Positions 17,106 to 27,810 are shown, counted from the first letter of the stretch. The stretch: DNA of 64,000 nt from Deltaproteobacteria bacterium (GCA_028817435.1 JAPPPQ010000001.1:1-64000); one strand, 5' to 3'. Program-made: numbers and translations. The notes: generated by a model from the letters alone, not told the origin.

Positions 17106-18151
17106 GAAGCTTCGGCCCAGGGAGATTCGCCCAGGGGCACGCGGGAAAAGGCGCTGAGAGACCAAGCGTGGCGCTCGCCCTGGGCGAGCAGGCGCGCGCC
17201 GGCGGCGGCCACCATGACGGCGTTGTCGGTGCAGAGTTCGGGGGGCGGAAAGAAGACTTCCAGGCCGTCCCGCTCCGCCGCCCGGCCCATGGCCTGGCGC
17301 AGCCGCTGATTGGCGGCCACGCCGCCCACCACCGCCACCCGATGCAGGCCCTCTTGCCGGGCGGCCCGGCGGGTGCGGGAGACCAGCACATCCGTCGCCG
17401 CCGCCTGAAACGAGGCGGCCAGATCGGCCCGGCGCGAATCGCTGAGCGGCCCGGCCTGCGCCACCGCCCGGGCCACCGCCGTCTTCAGCCCGCTGTATGA
17501 GAAATCCAGGCCGGGCAGCGCCTGCAGCGGACGCGGCAGGTCGTAGGCGGACTCATCTCCGCCCTGGGCCGCGCGGGACAGCGCCGGGCCGCCCGGATAG
17601 GGCAGGCCCAGCAGCTTCGCCACTTTGTCGAATGCCTCGCCCACGGCGTCGTCCCGGGTCTCGCCCAGAAGCTCGGGCGCGCCTTCGGTAATTTTGTAGA
17701 GCGCGGTGTGCCCCCCCGAAACCACCAGCCCCAGGTAGGGCGGCCGAAGCTGCGGCGCCGCCAGCTCGGCGGCGGCCAAATGCCCGGCCAGGTGATGCAC
17801 GCCCACCAGCGGCACGCCCAGCCGGTAGGCCAGCGCCTTGCCGAAAGAGAGCCCCACCAGCAGCGAGCCCAGCAACCCCGGCCCCGCGGTGGCGGCGACG
17901 CCGTCGAGGGATTCCGCCGCCACCCCGGCTTCGGCGAGCGCCTGCTCCACCACCTGCGAGACCGAGCGCAGGTGATCGCGGGAGGCGATTTCCGGCACCA
18001 CGCCGCCGTAAGGGCGGTGGGATTCCGCCTGCCCCCGGATGCAGGAGGCGCGCACCCGCAGCCCGTCCTCCACCAGCGCCGCGGCCATTTCGTCGCAGGA
18101 GCTCTCGATGCCGAGCACCAGATGCGCGGCGCGGGGGCGCGGGGAAGTCAC
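17102..18151 (-). CDS. tsaD: tRNA N6-adenosine threonylcarbamoyltransferase (TsaD)
   Basis: TsaD transfers the threonylcarbamoyl group to A37 of ANN-decoding tRNAs, with TsaB and TsaE (not in this window). The 349-residue protein has the ASKHA-fold motifs in order: GIESSCDEMAAALV, GPGLLGSLLVGLSFGKALA, the metal-binding HHLAGH, VVSGGHTALY, GGVAANQRLR and CTDNAVMVA. The ATG overlaps the dksA stop as ATGA, so translation is probably coupled. Confidence 0.96.
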   Translation of the reverse strand: MTSPRPRAAHLVLGIESSCDEMAAALVEDGLRVRASCIRGQAESHRPYGGVVPEIASRDHLRSVSQVVEQALAEAGVAAESLDGVAATAGPGLLGSLLVGLSFGKALAYRLGVPLVGVHHLAGHLAAAELAAPQLRPPYLGLVVSGGHTALYKITEGAPELLGETRDDAVGEAFDKVAKLLGLPYPGGPALSRAAQGGDESAYDLPRPLQALPGLDFSYSGLKTAVARAVAQAGPLSDSRRADLAASFQAAATDVLVSRTRRAARQEGLHRVAVVGGVAANQRLRQAMGRAAERDGLEVFFPPPELCTDNAVMVAAAGARLLAQGERHAWSLSAFSRVPLGESPWAEAS

Positions 18152-18504
18152 CTGCGCTCCATCTTCTCCTGCTGGCTCTTGCAGTCAATGCAGAGCTCGG
18201 CCACCGGGCGGGCGCGCAGGCGCTTGATGCCGATGTCCTCGCCGCAGCGCTCGCATTCGCCGTAGCTGCCGTCGTCGAGCTTGCGCAGCGCGCCGTCAAT
18301 CTTGGCCAGCAGCGCCTGCTCGCGCTCGCGCATGCGGCCCTGAACGGCGCGGCTCACCTCGGAAGAGGCGGTATCCACCTCGTCGGGGAAGTCGTCGGGA
18401 TCCACATGGCTCTCGTTGGGCTCGGCGCTCTGCACATGCTGCACGATTTGCTCGCGCTGCGCGGTGAGCAGCTTGCGGAATTTGTCGAGTTCGCGCTTGC
18501 GCAT
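18148..18504 (-). CDS. dksA: DksA-type RNA polymerase-binding regulator
   Basis: DksA binds the RNA polymerase secondary channel and acts with ppGpp, made here by the Rel/SpoT at 30504-32702. The 118-residue product has a coiled-coil hairpin with an acidic tip region (DPDDFPDEVDTASSEV) and a C4 zinc finger, CERCGEDIGIKRL then AELCIDCK. It is shorter than E. coli DksA (151) at the N-terminus. The ATG at 18504 is 4 bases after the cpoB stop, and the gene overlaps tsaD. Confidence 0.88.
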   Translation of the reverse strand: MRKRELDKFRKLLTAQREQIVQHVQSAEPNESHVDPDDFPDEVDTASSEVSRAVQGRMREREQALLAKIDGALRKLDDGSYGECERCGEDIGIKRLRARPVAELCIDCKSQQEKMERR

Positions 18505-18508
18505 GGCT

Positions 18509-19252
18509 TCAGCCCGAACCCAACAGGTCCAGCTGCTGGGCGGCGGAGCGGGCGTGCTCGGATTCGGGATATTCGTCGCGCACGCGCTGAAAAGCGCGCT
18601 GCGCCGCCGAGCCATGCCCCAGTTCCAGCAGCGCCTCGCCCTGCCGGAACAGCGCCTCGGGAGCGCGGTCGCTGCGCGGATAGCGGTTCACCACATCGTC
18701 AAAGCGCAGCACGGCGTTCTGAAAATCGCCGCGCTTGTAGTGACAATCGGCAAACCAGTAAGAGGCGTCGTCGCCATAGGGCGAGTTCGGGTATTTGCGC
18801 AGAAACTTGGAGAAGCGGTCAATGCACTTCTTGTGCTCGTCCTGCAGCCAGGCGTCGTAGGCTTCGCGATAGGCGCGCAGTTCCCGGGAGGGGCGGCCGC
18901 CCTGCGCCGCCTTGGGCGCGCCGCCCGCGGAAGCGCCGCCCTGCCCCTGCATGGCCTGCCGCGCGGATTGCGCTTCGCGCAGCGCGTTCTCGCTGTTGTG
19001 CTCGCTCATTTCGACGCGGCCTTCGAGCCGCGCGACCTTCTCGCGCAGCGCCTCGATGTCGGCGCGCAACTCTGCCGCCGCGCCCGAGCCTCCCACACCG
19101 CCGCTGCGCAGCCGGTCCACCTCGTAGGCCAGCTTGCGGTGCTCGGCGAGCCCCACGCAGCCCGCCTGCAGCGCCGCGCAAAGCAGCAGAGCGAGCAACG
19201 CGCCAACGCGCCCCCGCACCGTTTGCGCCCTTCCCGCTTTCATCTCCGCCAT
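18509..19252 (-). CDS. cpoB: Tol-Pal associated periplasmic protein CpoB/YbgF
   Basis: CpoB coordinates Tol with peptidoglycan synthesis during division. The 247-residue product has a signal sequence ending LQAGC, a possible but non-canonical lipobox. It then has an N-terminal coiled coil (heptads around RADIEALREKVARLEGRVEMSEH) and C-terminal tetratricopeptide repeats (AYREAYDAWLQDEHKKCIDRFSKFL; YRRSD-type repeats). The ATG at 19252 follows GGGGGGAAGAG. It starts 50 bases after tolB, where pal would normally be. Confidence 0.88.
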   Translation of the reverse strand: MAEMKAGRAQTVRGRVGALLALLLCAALQAGCVGLAEHRKLAYEVDRLRSGGVGGSGAAAELRADIEALREKVARLEGRVEMSEHNSENALREAQSARQAMQGQGGASAGGAPKAAQGGRPSRELRAYREAYDAWLQDEHKKCIDRFSKFLRKYPNSPYGDDASYWFADCHYKRGDFQNAVLRFDDVVNRYPRSDRAPEALFRQGEALLELGHGSAAQRAFQRVRDEYPESEHARSAAQQLDLLGSG

Positions 19253-19302
19253 TGCTCTTCCCCCCTGCCCGGTCGCGGCGCTTGCCTGCCGGGCCAAAGC
19301 CC

Positions 19303-20646
19303 TCAGCGCCGGAACGGCCCCCAAGCCGGGTGCATATTCTCGCCCCGTTCTGTGAGGCGCCGCAAGTCCGATCCGTTCACGCCAATGGCGTAGAGATCGG
19401 CGCGCCCGCGCCGCCCCGACTGAAAGACAATTCTGCGCCCATCCGGTGACCACGCCGGATGCTCGTCGCTGCGGGCGTGGGTGACCAGCGGGACATTGAC
19501 ACGGCCCTCCGGGTCTATCAACCAGATATCGAATTGCCCGTTCACCCGGGTCTGGTAGGCAATCCAGCGCCCGTCCGGCGACCAGGAGGGCGCGGCATTG
19601 TAGACGCCGTCGAAGGTAATGCGCCGGGCGCGCCCGCCGCGCGCGTTCATGACATAAATTTGCGGCAGGCCGCTGCGGTCCGAAACAAAGGCCAGCCGCT
19701 CGCCGTCGGGCGACCAGGTGGGCGATACCTCAATGGCGCGGTTGCGGGTGATCTGCAGCAGCCCGCCGCCGGAGAGTCCCACGGTGAAGAGCTCGGTGCC
19801 GCCGCCGGCGCTCATGACCACCGCCAGCCTGCTGCCGGCGGGGGCGAATGCGCCCCGGTAGAGCGGCGCGCCGCCCCCCAGCCCGCGCAAAATGCGCCCC
19901 GCCGGGCGCGGCGCGCGGGTGGCGAGAAACAGCCGCGGGCGGTTGCGGTAGCGGTAGCTGGTGTAGACCAGCGAATCTGCATCCGGCGACCAGCTCGGAA
20001 AGGCGTTGAGCGAGCCGTTGCGGGTGACCGGCCGCTGCCTGCCTCCATCCGCATCCATAATGAACACCTCCGGGTGCCCGCTGCGGTTGGAAATGAAGGC
20101 GATCTCGGTCTCCGCCACGCCGCGCAGGCCGGTGAAAGCCTCCACCGCCTGGTCCGCAATGGCCTTGCCAATGCGCCCGGCCTGCTCCGGCGTGCCGCTG
20201 AAGCGCTGGGCGCGAATCAGGCGCTGGCAGCGCGGCACATCCCAGAGCCGGAAGCGCGCGCGCAGGCCGCCGAGTTCGGTGTGCTGCAAATCGCCCTGCA
20301 GCACCGCATCGGCTTCCAGGGCGCGCCAGGCGTTGCAGCGCAGCGAGCCCTCATCGTCCAGGGCGGGGCTGCGGGCTTCCGCGGCAAAGGCGCTCTCTTC
20401 CAGGGGGGCGAAGACTCCCGAGAACTCCAGGGCGGCGAGCAAGTTGCGGTGCAGCGCTTCGCCCCCCGGCGGCGTCTTGCCGTCCTCGCCGGGGTGCTCG
20501 TAAAAGCGCTGCACGGCGATGCGGTAGCGGCCCTGCCGCGCGTCCTCAATGTCTATGACCGGGCGCTCGGCCGCAAAAGCCCCGGCCCCGAAGGCCAGCC
20601 CGGCCCAGAGCAGCGCCGCCCCGCCCGCGCGCGCCGCCCGGCTCAC
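19303..20646 (-). CDS. tolB: Tol-Pal system translocation protein TolB
   Basis: TolB is the periplasmic beta-propeller that links inner-membrane TolA to Pal. The 447-residue product has a signal peptide (ends AFAAERPVIDIED), a TolB N-terminal domain, and a C-terminal propeller of repeated SWSPDG-type units (FPSWSPDADSLVYTSYR; PTWSPDGERLAFVSDRSG; PSWSPDGRWIAYQT; PAWSPDGRRIVFQSGR). The GTG start at 20646 overlaps the tolA stop as GTGA. The open frame continues upstream through tolA in another frame, but that part is not coding. No pal follows. Confidence 0.95.
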   Translation of the reverse strand: MSRAARAGGAALLWAGLAFGAGAFAAERPVIDIEDARQGRYRIAVQRFYEHPGEDGKTPPGGEALHRNLLAALEFSGVFAPLEESAFAAEARSPALDDEGSLRCNAWRALEADAVLQGDLQHTELGGLRARFRLWDVPRCQRLIRAQRFSGTPEQAGRIGKAIADQAVEAFTGLRGVAETEIAFISNRSGHPEVFIMDADGGRQRPVTRNGSLNAFPSWSPDADSLVYTSYRYRNRPRLFLATRAPRPAGRILRGLGGGAPLYRGAFAPAGSRLAVVMSAGGGTELFTVGLSGGGLLQITRNRAIEVSPTWSPDGERLAFVSDRSGLPQIYVMNARGGRARRITFDGVYNAAPSWSPDGRWIAYQTRVNGQFDIWLIDPEGRVNVPLVTHARSDEHPAWSPDGRRIVFQSGRRGRADLYAIGVNGSDLRRLTERGENMHPAWGPFRR

Positions 20647-21383
20647 AGCACATCCTTGGGGCGGAAGCGGAACACCCACACCCCCGCTTCCGGCGGCGGC
20701 GGCAGCGGGCTGGCCTTGCCGATGGCCCGCTCCACGCTGGCGTCGAACCAGGCGTCCCCCGAACTGCGGCGGAGAGAAATGGACATGACCTGCCCCTGCG
20801 GCCCGAGCAGCACGGCGACTTCGGCTTCCAGCACCCGGCCCTGCATATCGGGGCCCAGCACCCAGGAGCGCGTCACATGCACCTTGGCCCGGCGCGACCA
20901 CAGCAGCACCTCGGGAGAGGCCAGCCGCCCCGGCGGGGCCGCCCGGGACGCGGCGGGCGCGGCGGCGGGGGCGGGCTCCCCCGCTTCGGCGCGCAGGCGG
21001 TTCAGCACATCCTCGTAGCTCTCCGGCTCCCGGGGCTCCGGCTCGGGTTCGGGATCGGGCTGCGGCTGCGCCCGGCCGGGCGGGGCCGTGGGCGTTTCGG
21101 GGAGCACCACGCGATCCGCCTCGGGCGCTGCGGGCGGCGCGGGCTCGGGAGGAGGCGGCAGCGACACCAGGGCGACGCGCCCGATGGCGGGGGCCGCAAG
21201 GCTCACCCCCGCACCGCGGGGCGCGGCCCAGACCAGCGCCAGCAGCAACCCCGCGTGCAGCCAGAGCGAGAAAAACACCGCCAAGCCAAAGGGCAGCGAG
21301 CCCGGCCGCGCCGGGCCAAGCCAGACGCCGGGCGCTGCGGGCGCGCCCGCTCCACTGCTGCGCTGTGCCGGCTGCCTCGCCAC
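20643..21383 (-). CDS. tolA: TolA-like energy-transducing protein
   Basis: The 246-residue protein has one N-terminal membrane helix (FGLAVFFSLWLHAGLLLALVWAAP), a short Pro/Glu-rich periplasmic span (PDPEPEPEPREPE) and a C-terminal TolA/TonB-fold domain with the typical GSGDAWFD-like line (RRSSGDAWFDASVERAIGKA). The operon position after tolQR and before tolB identifies it as TolA rather than TonB. It is much shorter than E. coli TolA, since the long helical domain is replaced by a short Pro/Glu span. It starts at GTG, 36 bases after tolR. Confidence 0.88.
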   Translation of the reverse strand: MARQPAQRSSGAGAPAAPGVWLGPARPGSLPFGLAVFFSLWLHAGLLLALVWAAPRGAGVSLAAPAIGRVALVSLPPPPEPAPPAAPEADRVVLPETPTAPPGRAQPQPDPEPEPEPREPESYEDVLNRLRAEAGEPAPAAAPAASRAAPPGRLASPEVLLWSRRAKVHVTRSWVLGPDMQGRVLEAEVAVLLGPQGQVMSISLRRSSGDAWFDASVERAIGKASPLPPPPEAGVWVFRFRPKDVL

Positions 21384-21419
21384 TTCGTCCCTTCACTCCG
21401 GTTTCCGCGCCCGCGCCCT

Positions 21420-21845
<426 letters not shown>

Positions 21846-21847
21846 GC

Positions 21848-22600
21848 TCAGCCCTTGCCCCGGCGCGCGGCGGGAGCGGCAGGCGCGGCGGCGTCCGGCG
21901 GCATATGCGTGAGTTCGCCGGAAAGCTGCGCGGCGAAGACCTCGATTTTGCGCTGCAGCTCCTGCAGCCGCGCGGCAAAGTGGTTGTAAAAGACGCTGGC
22001 GGGAATTGCGGCGAGCAGGCCGATGGCGGTTGCGATCAGCGCCTCGGCAATGCCCGGCGCCACCACCGCCAGGCTGGCGCTGCCCGCCTCGCCGATTTGC
22101 GTGAAGGAATCGATGATGCCGAGCACGGTGCCGAAGAGTCCCACAAAGGGCGCGGCGCTGCCCACCGTCGCCAGAAAAGAGAGCCGCCGCTCCAGGCGCG
22201 CGCTCTCCCGGGCAGAGGTCCAGGCCACCTGCCCGTCCACCACCCGCTGCGCCAGCGGATCCAGCGGCTGCTCTGCCGCAATGCCCCGCGCCCTGGAGAA
22301 GGCGGACAACTGCGCATGGGCGGCCCGGAAAATGGCCGCCAGCGGGCTGCGGGGATGGCGGCGCGAGGCCGCCAGCGCATTGCCGCTCCACACGCTGCCT
22401 CCGTAGCTCGTCAAAAAGGCCTCGCTATGCTTCTCTGCGCCGCGCAACTCGCGCCACTTGAACAAAATGACCGCCCAGGAAATGACAGAGGCCAGGGCGA
22501 GGAGCAAAATGACGAGCTGCACGAGCAACGAGGCCTGCAGGACCTGGTCCAGCAGTGCGAATTCCGCGAGACGCCCCCCAACGTCCAACACGGCGTTCAT
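21848..22600 (-). CDS. tolQ: Tol-Pal system protein TolQ (ExbB/MotA family)
   Basis: TolQ forms the proton channel scaffold that energises TolA during outer-membrane constriction. The 250-residue product has an N-terminal helix (LVQLVILLLALASVISWAVILFKW) and two later helices. The conserved ExbB lines LATVGSAAPFVGLFGTVLGIIDSF and GIAEALIATAIGLLAAIPASVFYNHF are present. The ATG at 22600 follows GAAGAGGGG. It is first of tolQ-R-A-B-cpoB-dksA-tsaD-ksgA and diverges from pepA. Confidence 0.96.
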   Translation of the reverse strand: MNAVLDVGGRLAEFALLDQVLQASLLVQLVILLLALASVISWAVILFKWRELRGAEKHSEAFLTSYGGSVWSGNALAASRRHPRSPLAAIFRAAHAQLSAFSRARGIAAEQPLDPLAQRVVDGQVAWTSARESARLERRLSFLATVGSAAPFVGLFGTVLGIIDSFTQIGEAGSASLAVVAPGIAEALIATAIGLLAAIPASVFYNHFAARLQELQRKIEVFAAQLSGELTHMPPDAAAPAAPAARRGKG

Positions 22601-22725
22601 GCCCCTCTTCCCCGTTTGTGCCGCTCTGAAGCGCAGCGGCTCCCAAATCTGCGAGGCGGCAGCCTAGCAATTTCTCCAATTTCTCAAAGCGCAGCGGGCC
22701 AGTCCCGCGCAAAACAGGAGGCGAG

Positions 22726-24324
<1,599 letters not shown>

Positions 24325-24392
24325 GCGCGGCGCGGCGAAGCGCGGCCGCCCCGGCGCTGCCCGGCACGAGCGAAATTGCCCGGGCGCGGCGT

Positions 24393-24422
24393 TTGGCGGC
24401 GGCCGGGCGCGGGTCCTATGCT
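24393..24422 (+). promoter_or_regulatory. Possible promoter for the cytochrome c gene
   Basis: TTGGCG (24393-24398), an 18-base spacer and TATGCT (24417-24422) lie about 50 bases upstream of the cytochrome ATG, in the 148-base gap after pepA. Confidence 0.35.
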
Positions 24423-24472
24423 GCGGCAATCCGGCGCACAGCCGAGCCGCCCGACGGAGGAAAAGCCCAGTC

Positions 24473-24868
24473 ATGATCCGACTCGCCATCTTCGCCCTTG
24501 CAGCGCCGCTGGCGCTGGCCCTGGCCACGCCTGCATTCGCCCAGAGCGCAGCAGACGGGCGCGCACTCTTCGGCTACGAGGGGCAGAATCCGCCCACCGG
24601 CCTGTGCTGGAGCTGCCACGGCTACGGCGGCAAGGGCGACGGCCCGGCCGGCATGGCGCTCACCCCGCCGCCCCGGGATTTCACCGTGGGCGATTTCAAG
24701 TTCGACGCCGACGGCAACGGCAAGCCCGGCGAGGACGCAGATCTCAAGCTGGTAATTGAGAACGGCGCGGGAAAGTATGGCGGCAACCCGTCCATGGCTC
24801 CCTGGGGTCACCTGGCCGGGGAACAGGTCCGCGGCCTGGTCGCCTTCATCCGCTCGCTGAAAAAGTAA
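24473..24868 (+). CDS. Periplasmic mono-haem c-type cytochrome
   Basis: This is a 131-residue exported electron carrier. Residues 1-23 are a signal peptide (ALALATPAFAQ). One haem site, CWSCHGYGG, is near residue 43, and the likely axial Met is in GNPSMAPWGHLAG. It ends LVAFIRSLKK, as in small class I cytochromes. GGAGG lies about 12 bases upstream of the ATG. No redox partner is adjacent, so its respiratory role is unknown. A ccmH fragment at the window end shows that c-type cytochromes are matured in this organism. Confidence 0.88.
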   Translation: MIRLAIFALAAPLALALATPAFAQSAADGRALFGYEGQNPPTGLCWSCHGYGGKGDGPAGMALTPPPRDFTVGDFKFDADGNGKPGEDADLKLVIENGAGKYGGNPSMAPWGHLAGEQVRGLVAFIRSLKK

Positions 24869-24873
24869 CGGAA

Positions 24874-25077
24874 TCAGCCAGCGAAGAGCTTGGCGAGAAT
24901 GGCCAGGCAGAGCGCGTAGAGCCCGCCGATTTCCCAGTGCATCCGCACCAGGTGCGTTTGCACCCGGGCGAGGCTCACCTGGTCCGCCGCCACGGACTCC
25001 GCCGCCGCGCGCGCCTTGTCCTCCGGCGCGCCGGCCGCGCGCAGCGCATCGAGCAATTCGGCATTGACCGTCGACAT
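24874..25077 (-). CDS. Small predicted membrane protein of unknown function
   Basis: The 67-residue product has an amphipathic helix (VNAELLDALRAAGAPEDKARAAAESVA) and one C-terminal membrane helix (IGGLYALCLAILAKLF). It resembles widespread short proteobacterial hypotheticals with an ELLDALRAAGxPEDKARAAAE line. An upstream TTG at 25113 is possible but coincides with a TTGACA that could be a -35 box, so the ATG at 25077 is preferred. It converges on the cytochrome gene with a 5-base gap. Confidence 0.55.
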   Translation of the reverse strand: MSTVNAELLDALRAAGAPEDKARAAAESVAADQVSLARVQTHLVRMHWEIGGLYALCLAILAKLFAG

Positions 25078-25166
25078 GGGCGAGAAGCTGCGCTGCTTGC
25101 CGGGGGTTGTCAAGGGGGGTGGGCCGTTGCGGTGGGGCGGCGGTTTTGGCCTACTCTTGCGGGGGT

Positions 25167-26123
25167 ATGGGCCGGGGAGATTTCGAGGGCGAAGGGATTC
25201 CGCCGGAAATGACGGCGGCGGAGCTTCCCGTGCCGGCAGAGGTGGAGCGCGCGGCCGACGGGGGCGAAGTCGGCAGCGCGCTTTCGCACTATCTGGCGGA
25301 GCTGCGGCGCTATCCGCCGATTTCGCGGGAAGAGGAGCACGCGCTGGCGCTGCGCTGGCAGGACGGCGACCGCGAGGCGGGCCGCCGCCTGGTGCTGGCG
25401 AACCTGCGGCTGGTGGTGAAAATCGCGGGCGAATACCGCCGCGCCTGGACCAACACCCTGGATTTGATCCAGGAGGGCAACCTCGGGCTGCTGCAGGCCG
25501 TGCAGCGCTTCGATCCCTACCGCGGCACCAAGCTCACCTCTTACGCCGCCTACTGGATCCGCGCCTACATCCTCAAATACCTGGTGGACAACATCCGCAT
25601 GGTGAAGCTGGGGCAGAGCCGCGCCCAGCGCAAGCTCTTCTTCCGGCTGAACAAAGAGCGGCGCGCGCTGGAGAATGCGGGCTACCGGGCCACGCCGAAG
25701 CTGATCGGCGAGCGCCTGGGCGTTTCGGAGCGCGAGGTGGAGGAATTCGGGCAGCGCCTCGATTCCGGCGATCTCTCTCTGGACGCGCCCATGCGCGGCG
25801 AGGACGACGAGGGCGCGAGCTACGGCGATATGTTCGCCGCTCCCGAACCCAGCGCCGAAAGCGCGCTGGCCGGCGAGGAATTGCGGCGCAGCTTTCTGGC
25901 CAAGGTGCAGGAGTTCCAGGCCGGCCTCGGCCAGCGGGAGCAGCGCATCATGGACGCCCGCGTGCTGGCCGAAGAGCCCCTTACGCTGCAGCAGCTCGGC
26001 GAAGAGATGGGCGTCACCCGGGAGCGCGTCCGCCAGCTGGAAGCCGGGCTGGTGAAGCGGCTGCGCGAGTATCTGAAAGAGAACATCGTGGATTTCGAAT
26101 ACTACGCGCCCGGCGGCGACTGA
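25167..26123 (+). CDS. rpoH: RpoH-type alternative sigma factor (sigma-32)
   Basis: This sigma-70-family factor directs heat-shock or related stress transcription. With the ATG at 25167 it has 318 residues; an in-frame ATG at 25209 is an alternative. Region 2 is clear (LANLRLVVKIAGEYRRAW, DLIQEGNLGLLQAVQRFDPYRG, TSYAAYWIRAYIL). An RpoH box, QRKLFFRLNK, is at about residues 154-163. Region 4 helix-turn-helix (TLQQLGEEMGVTRERVRQLE) is near the C-terminus. The RpoH box argues against a housekeeping or general-stress sigma. The last 22 bases overlap the opposite-strand gene. Confidence 0.88.
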   Translation: MGRGDFEGEGIPPEMTAAELPVPAEVERAADGGEVGSALSHYLAELRRYPPISREEEHALALRWQDGDREAGRRLVLANLRLVVKIAGEYRRAWTNTLDLIQEGNLGLLQAVQRFDPYRGTKLTSYAAYWIRAYILKYLVDNIRMVKLGQSRAQRKLFFRLNKERRALENAGYRATPKLIGERLGVSEREVEEFGQRLDSGDLSLDAPMRGEDDEGASYGDMFAAPEPSAESALAGEELRRSFLAKVQEFQAGLGQREQRIMDARVLAEEPLTLQQLGEEMGVTRERVRQLEAGLVKRLREYLKENIVDFEYYAPGGD

Positions 26124-26464
26124 GCCGCGCCCGGCGCTTCCGGCGGCGCGGGGCGCAGCGCGGATTCGATGGCGGCGGCCAGCGCGGCAAAAGTGCGGCG
26201 GCGCGGCGGGAGCAGGCTCCGCTCCCAGCGCGCCAGCGCGCGGCGCCGGGCCGGACGGGGCAGACGCCAGAAGCGCGCGCGCTCTCCGCAAGCCAGCGGC
26301 GCCCAGTCGAGCCAGGCGAGACAGAGCCGCAACCCACGCAGGGCGCCCGGGCCGCGCCGCGCGAAATCTCCGGCGATGGCCGGCGCCAGATCGCGCCCCG
26401 CCGCCTCCGGCCAGCGCGCGTCCAGAATGTTGTAGAGCGTGCGCGCCGCCTGCCAGGGGAGCAT
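26102..26464 (-). CDS. Hypothetical protein, small dehydrogenase-subunit-like helical domain
   Basis: The 120-residue basic product lacks a clear signal peptide. The pattern LYNILDARWP...RGLRLCLAWLDW...FWRLPRPARRRALARWERS recalls the small helical domain seen in gluconate 2-dehydrogenase subunit 3 and at the N-terminus of long-chain alcohol oxidases, but the match is only by pattern. Its 3' end overlaps rpoH by 22 bases. It might be spurious in such GC-rich DNA. Confidence 0.4.
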   Translation of the reverse strand: MLPWQAARTLYNILDARWPEAAGRDLAPAIAGDFARRGPGALRGLRLCLAWLDWAPLACGERARFWRLPRPARRRALARWERSLLPPRRRTFAALAAAIESALRPAPPEAPGAAQSPPGA

Positions 26465-26518
26465 TCCGCCCGCCAGTCTAGCTGCGCGCTGCGCGGGGCT
26501 GCGCCATGCTCAATCGCC

Positions 26519-27049
26519 ATGGCGCAAGAGGCAACGCGTCGAAAGCGCGCGGGCGCGCGGGCACAAGCCGGGCGGGCACGCGCGGGCGCGCGCAGGTTTG
26601 GGCGGGCGTGCGGGGCGGCGCTGGCGGCGGTGTTGCTCTGCGCCTGCGCCGAAGGTGGGCGGGAGGCGGCGGACTGGCCGCAGGCCGTGCTCTACATCGG
26701 CGCACAGCGCATTCAGGTGCAGGTGGCGGATACCCCGGCGCGGCGCGCCCGGGGACTTTCGGGCCGCGCCGGGCTGGCTCCGGGGCGCGGCGTGTATTTC
26801 CCCTTCGAGAAGGCAGATTTGCACAGCTTCTGGATGAAGGATATGCACTTCGACATAGACATCATCTGGCTGCGCGAAAACCGCATCGTGCATATGGAGC
26901 AGCGCGTCCCCCACGCCGTCCCCCCGCCGCCGCCCGCGCTGACGCCCGGCGCGCCCGCCGACGCGGTGCTGGAGGTTCCCGCCGGCAGCGCGGCCCGCTG
27001 GGGCTGGCGCATCGGCGACCCCGTCCGCCTGAGCGGCTGGAAGCCCTGA
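26519..27049 (+). CDS. DUF192 family exported protein
   Basis: The 176-residue product has an Arg-rich start, a hydrophobic stretch ending LLCACAEGG (possible lipobox), and then a DUF192 domain: RARGLSGRAGLAPGRGVYFPF, HSFWMKDMHFDIDIIWL and VLEVPAGSA. The family is common and usually periplasmic or lipid-anchored; its function is unknown. It converges on the esterase gene with a 13-base gap. Start choice is uncertain, since no strong ribosome site precedes the ATG. Confidence 0.75.
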   Translation: MAQEATRRKRAGARAQAGRARAGARRFGRACGAALAAVLLCACAEGGREAADWPQAVLYIGAQRIQVQVADTPARRARGLSGRAGLAPGRGVYFPFEKADLHSFWMKDMHFDIDIIWLRENRIVHMEQRVPHAVPPPPPALTPGAPADAVLEVPAGSAARWGWRIGDPVRLSGWKP

Positions 27050-27062
27050 CGCGCCCGCCGGA

Positions 27063-27728
27063 TTACGCCAGCTGGATCAGATTGAAAATCTTGCCTTCCG
27101 TCCAGCGCACCACTTCGAGCAGCGCCTCCTGGCTCACTTCGTGCTGCATTTCGAATTCGCGGTAGCTGACATTGAGGCCCAGGGCCATGAGCTTTTGCCG
27201 CGCCTCTTGTGCGAGCGCCACCGGAATCAAATCGTCCCGTGCGCCGTGAATCAGCAGCGCGGGGAAATTCTCGTGGGCGGGGGAACGGGGCAGCGCGTTC
27301 GCAAGCGAATCGGGCAGCCAGCTCGATAGCGCCACCAGCCCGGCAAACTGCTCCGGCGCAGAGAGCGCCAGATCGAAAGCCATCACGCCGCCCTGGCTGA
27401 AGCCCAGCACCACCACCTTGCGGCGGTCCACGGGATAGCGCTGGCAGGCGGCATCGAAAAATGCGCGCAACAGGCGGCGCGCCTCGTCAAAGGCCGCGCC
27501 CTCCGGCTCGCGCCCCGGCGTAATGGGCCACCAGCCGAAGCCCGGAACGCCCTGCGCAATCTCAAAAGACACCGGCCCCTGCGGACACAACACCAGCGCC
27601 CCGCCCCCATGCATGAAGGGCGCGAGCGAGAACAAATCGTGCGCGCTGGCGCCCCAGCCGTGCAGCATCAGCACGGTGGGAAAGGGGCCTTCGCCGGGGG
27701 GCACATGCGCGGCATAGAGCAGTTCCAT
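27063..27728 (-). CDS. Carboxylesterase / phospholipase-like alpha/beta hydrolase
   Basis: The 221-residue cytosolic hydrolase belongs to the carboxylesterase 2 (YpfH/EstB-like) family. The nucleophile elbow is GFSQGG, the oxyanion strand is LMLHGWGASAHDLF, the acid is in HGARDDLIPV and the His is in EFEMQHEVSQEAL, so the triad is complete. Small acyl esters are likely substrates. The ATG at 27728 was chosen because the MELLYAAHV strand starts the domain; the frame stays open upstream to 27872 but into the msbA start region. It diverges from msbA. Confidence 0.82.
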   Translation of the reverse strand: MELLYAAHVPPGEGPFPTVLMLHGWGASAHDLFSLAPFMHGGGALVLCPQGPVSFEIAQGVPGFGWWPITPGREPEGAAFDEARRLLRAFFDAACQRYPVDRRKVVVLGFSQGGVMAFDLALSAPEQFAGLVALSSWLPDSLANALPRSPAHENFPALLIHGARDDLIPVALAQEARQKLMALGLNVSYREFEMQHEVSQEALLEVVRWTEGKIFNLIQLA

Positions 27729-27810
27729 CGCCGCAATGTTACGCCACCGGGCCCGCGGCTGCGAGGCTTGGTCGCGCCGCGCCGGGCGCTTTGGTATCGG
27801 TTGCAGGGCC

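Noticed and set aside
20643-21383. Naming this gene tonB
   Set aside because: The short Pro/Glu span looks TonB-like, but its place between tolR and tolB and the GTGA link to tolB fit TolA.
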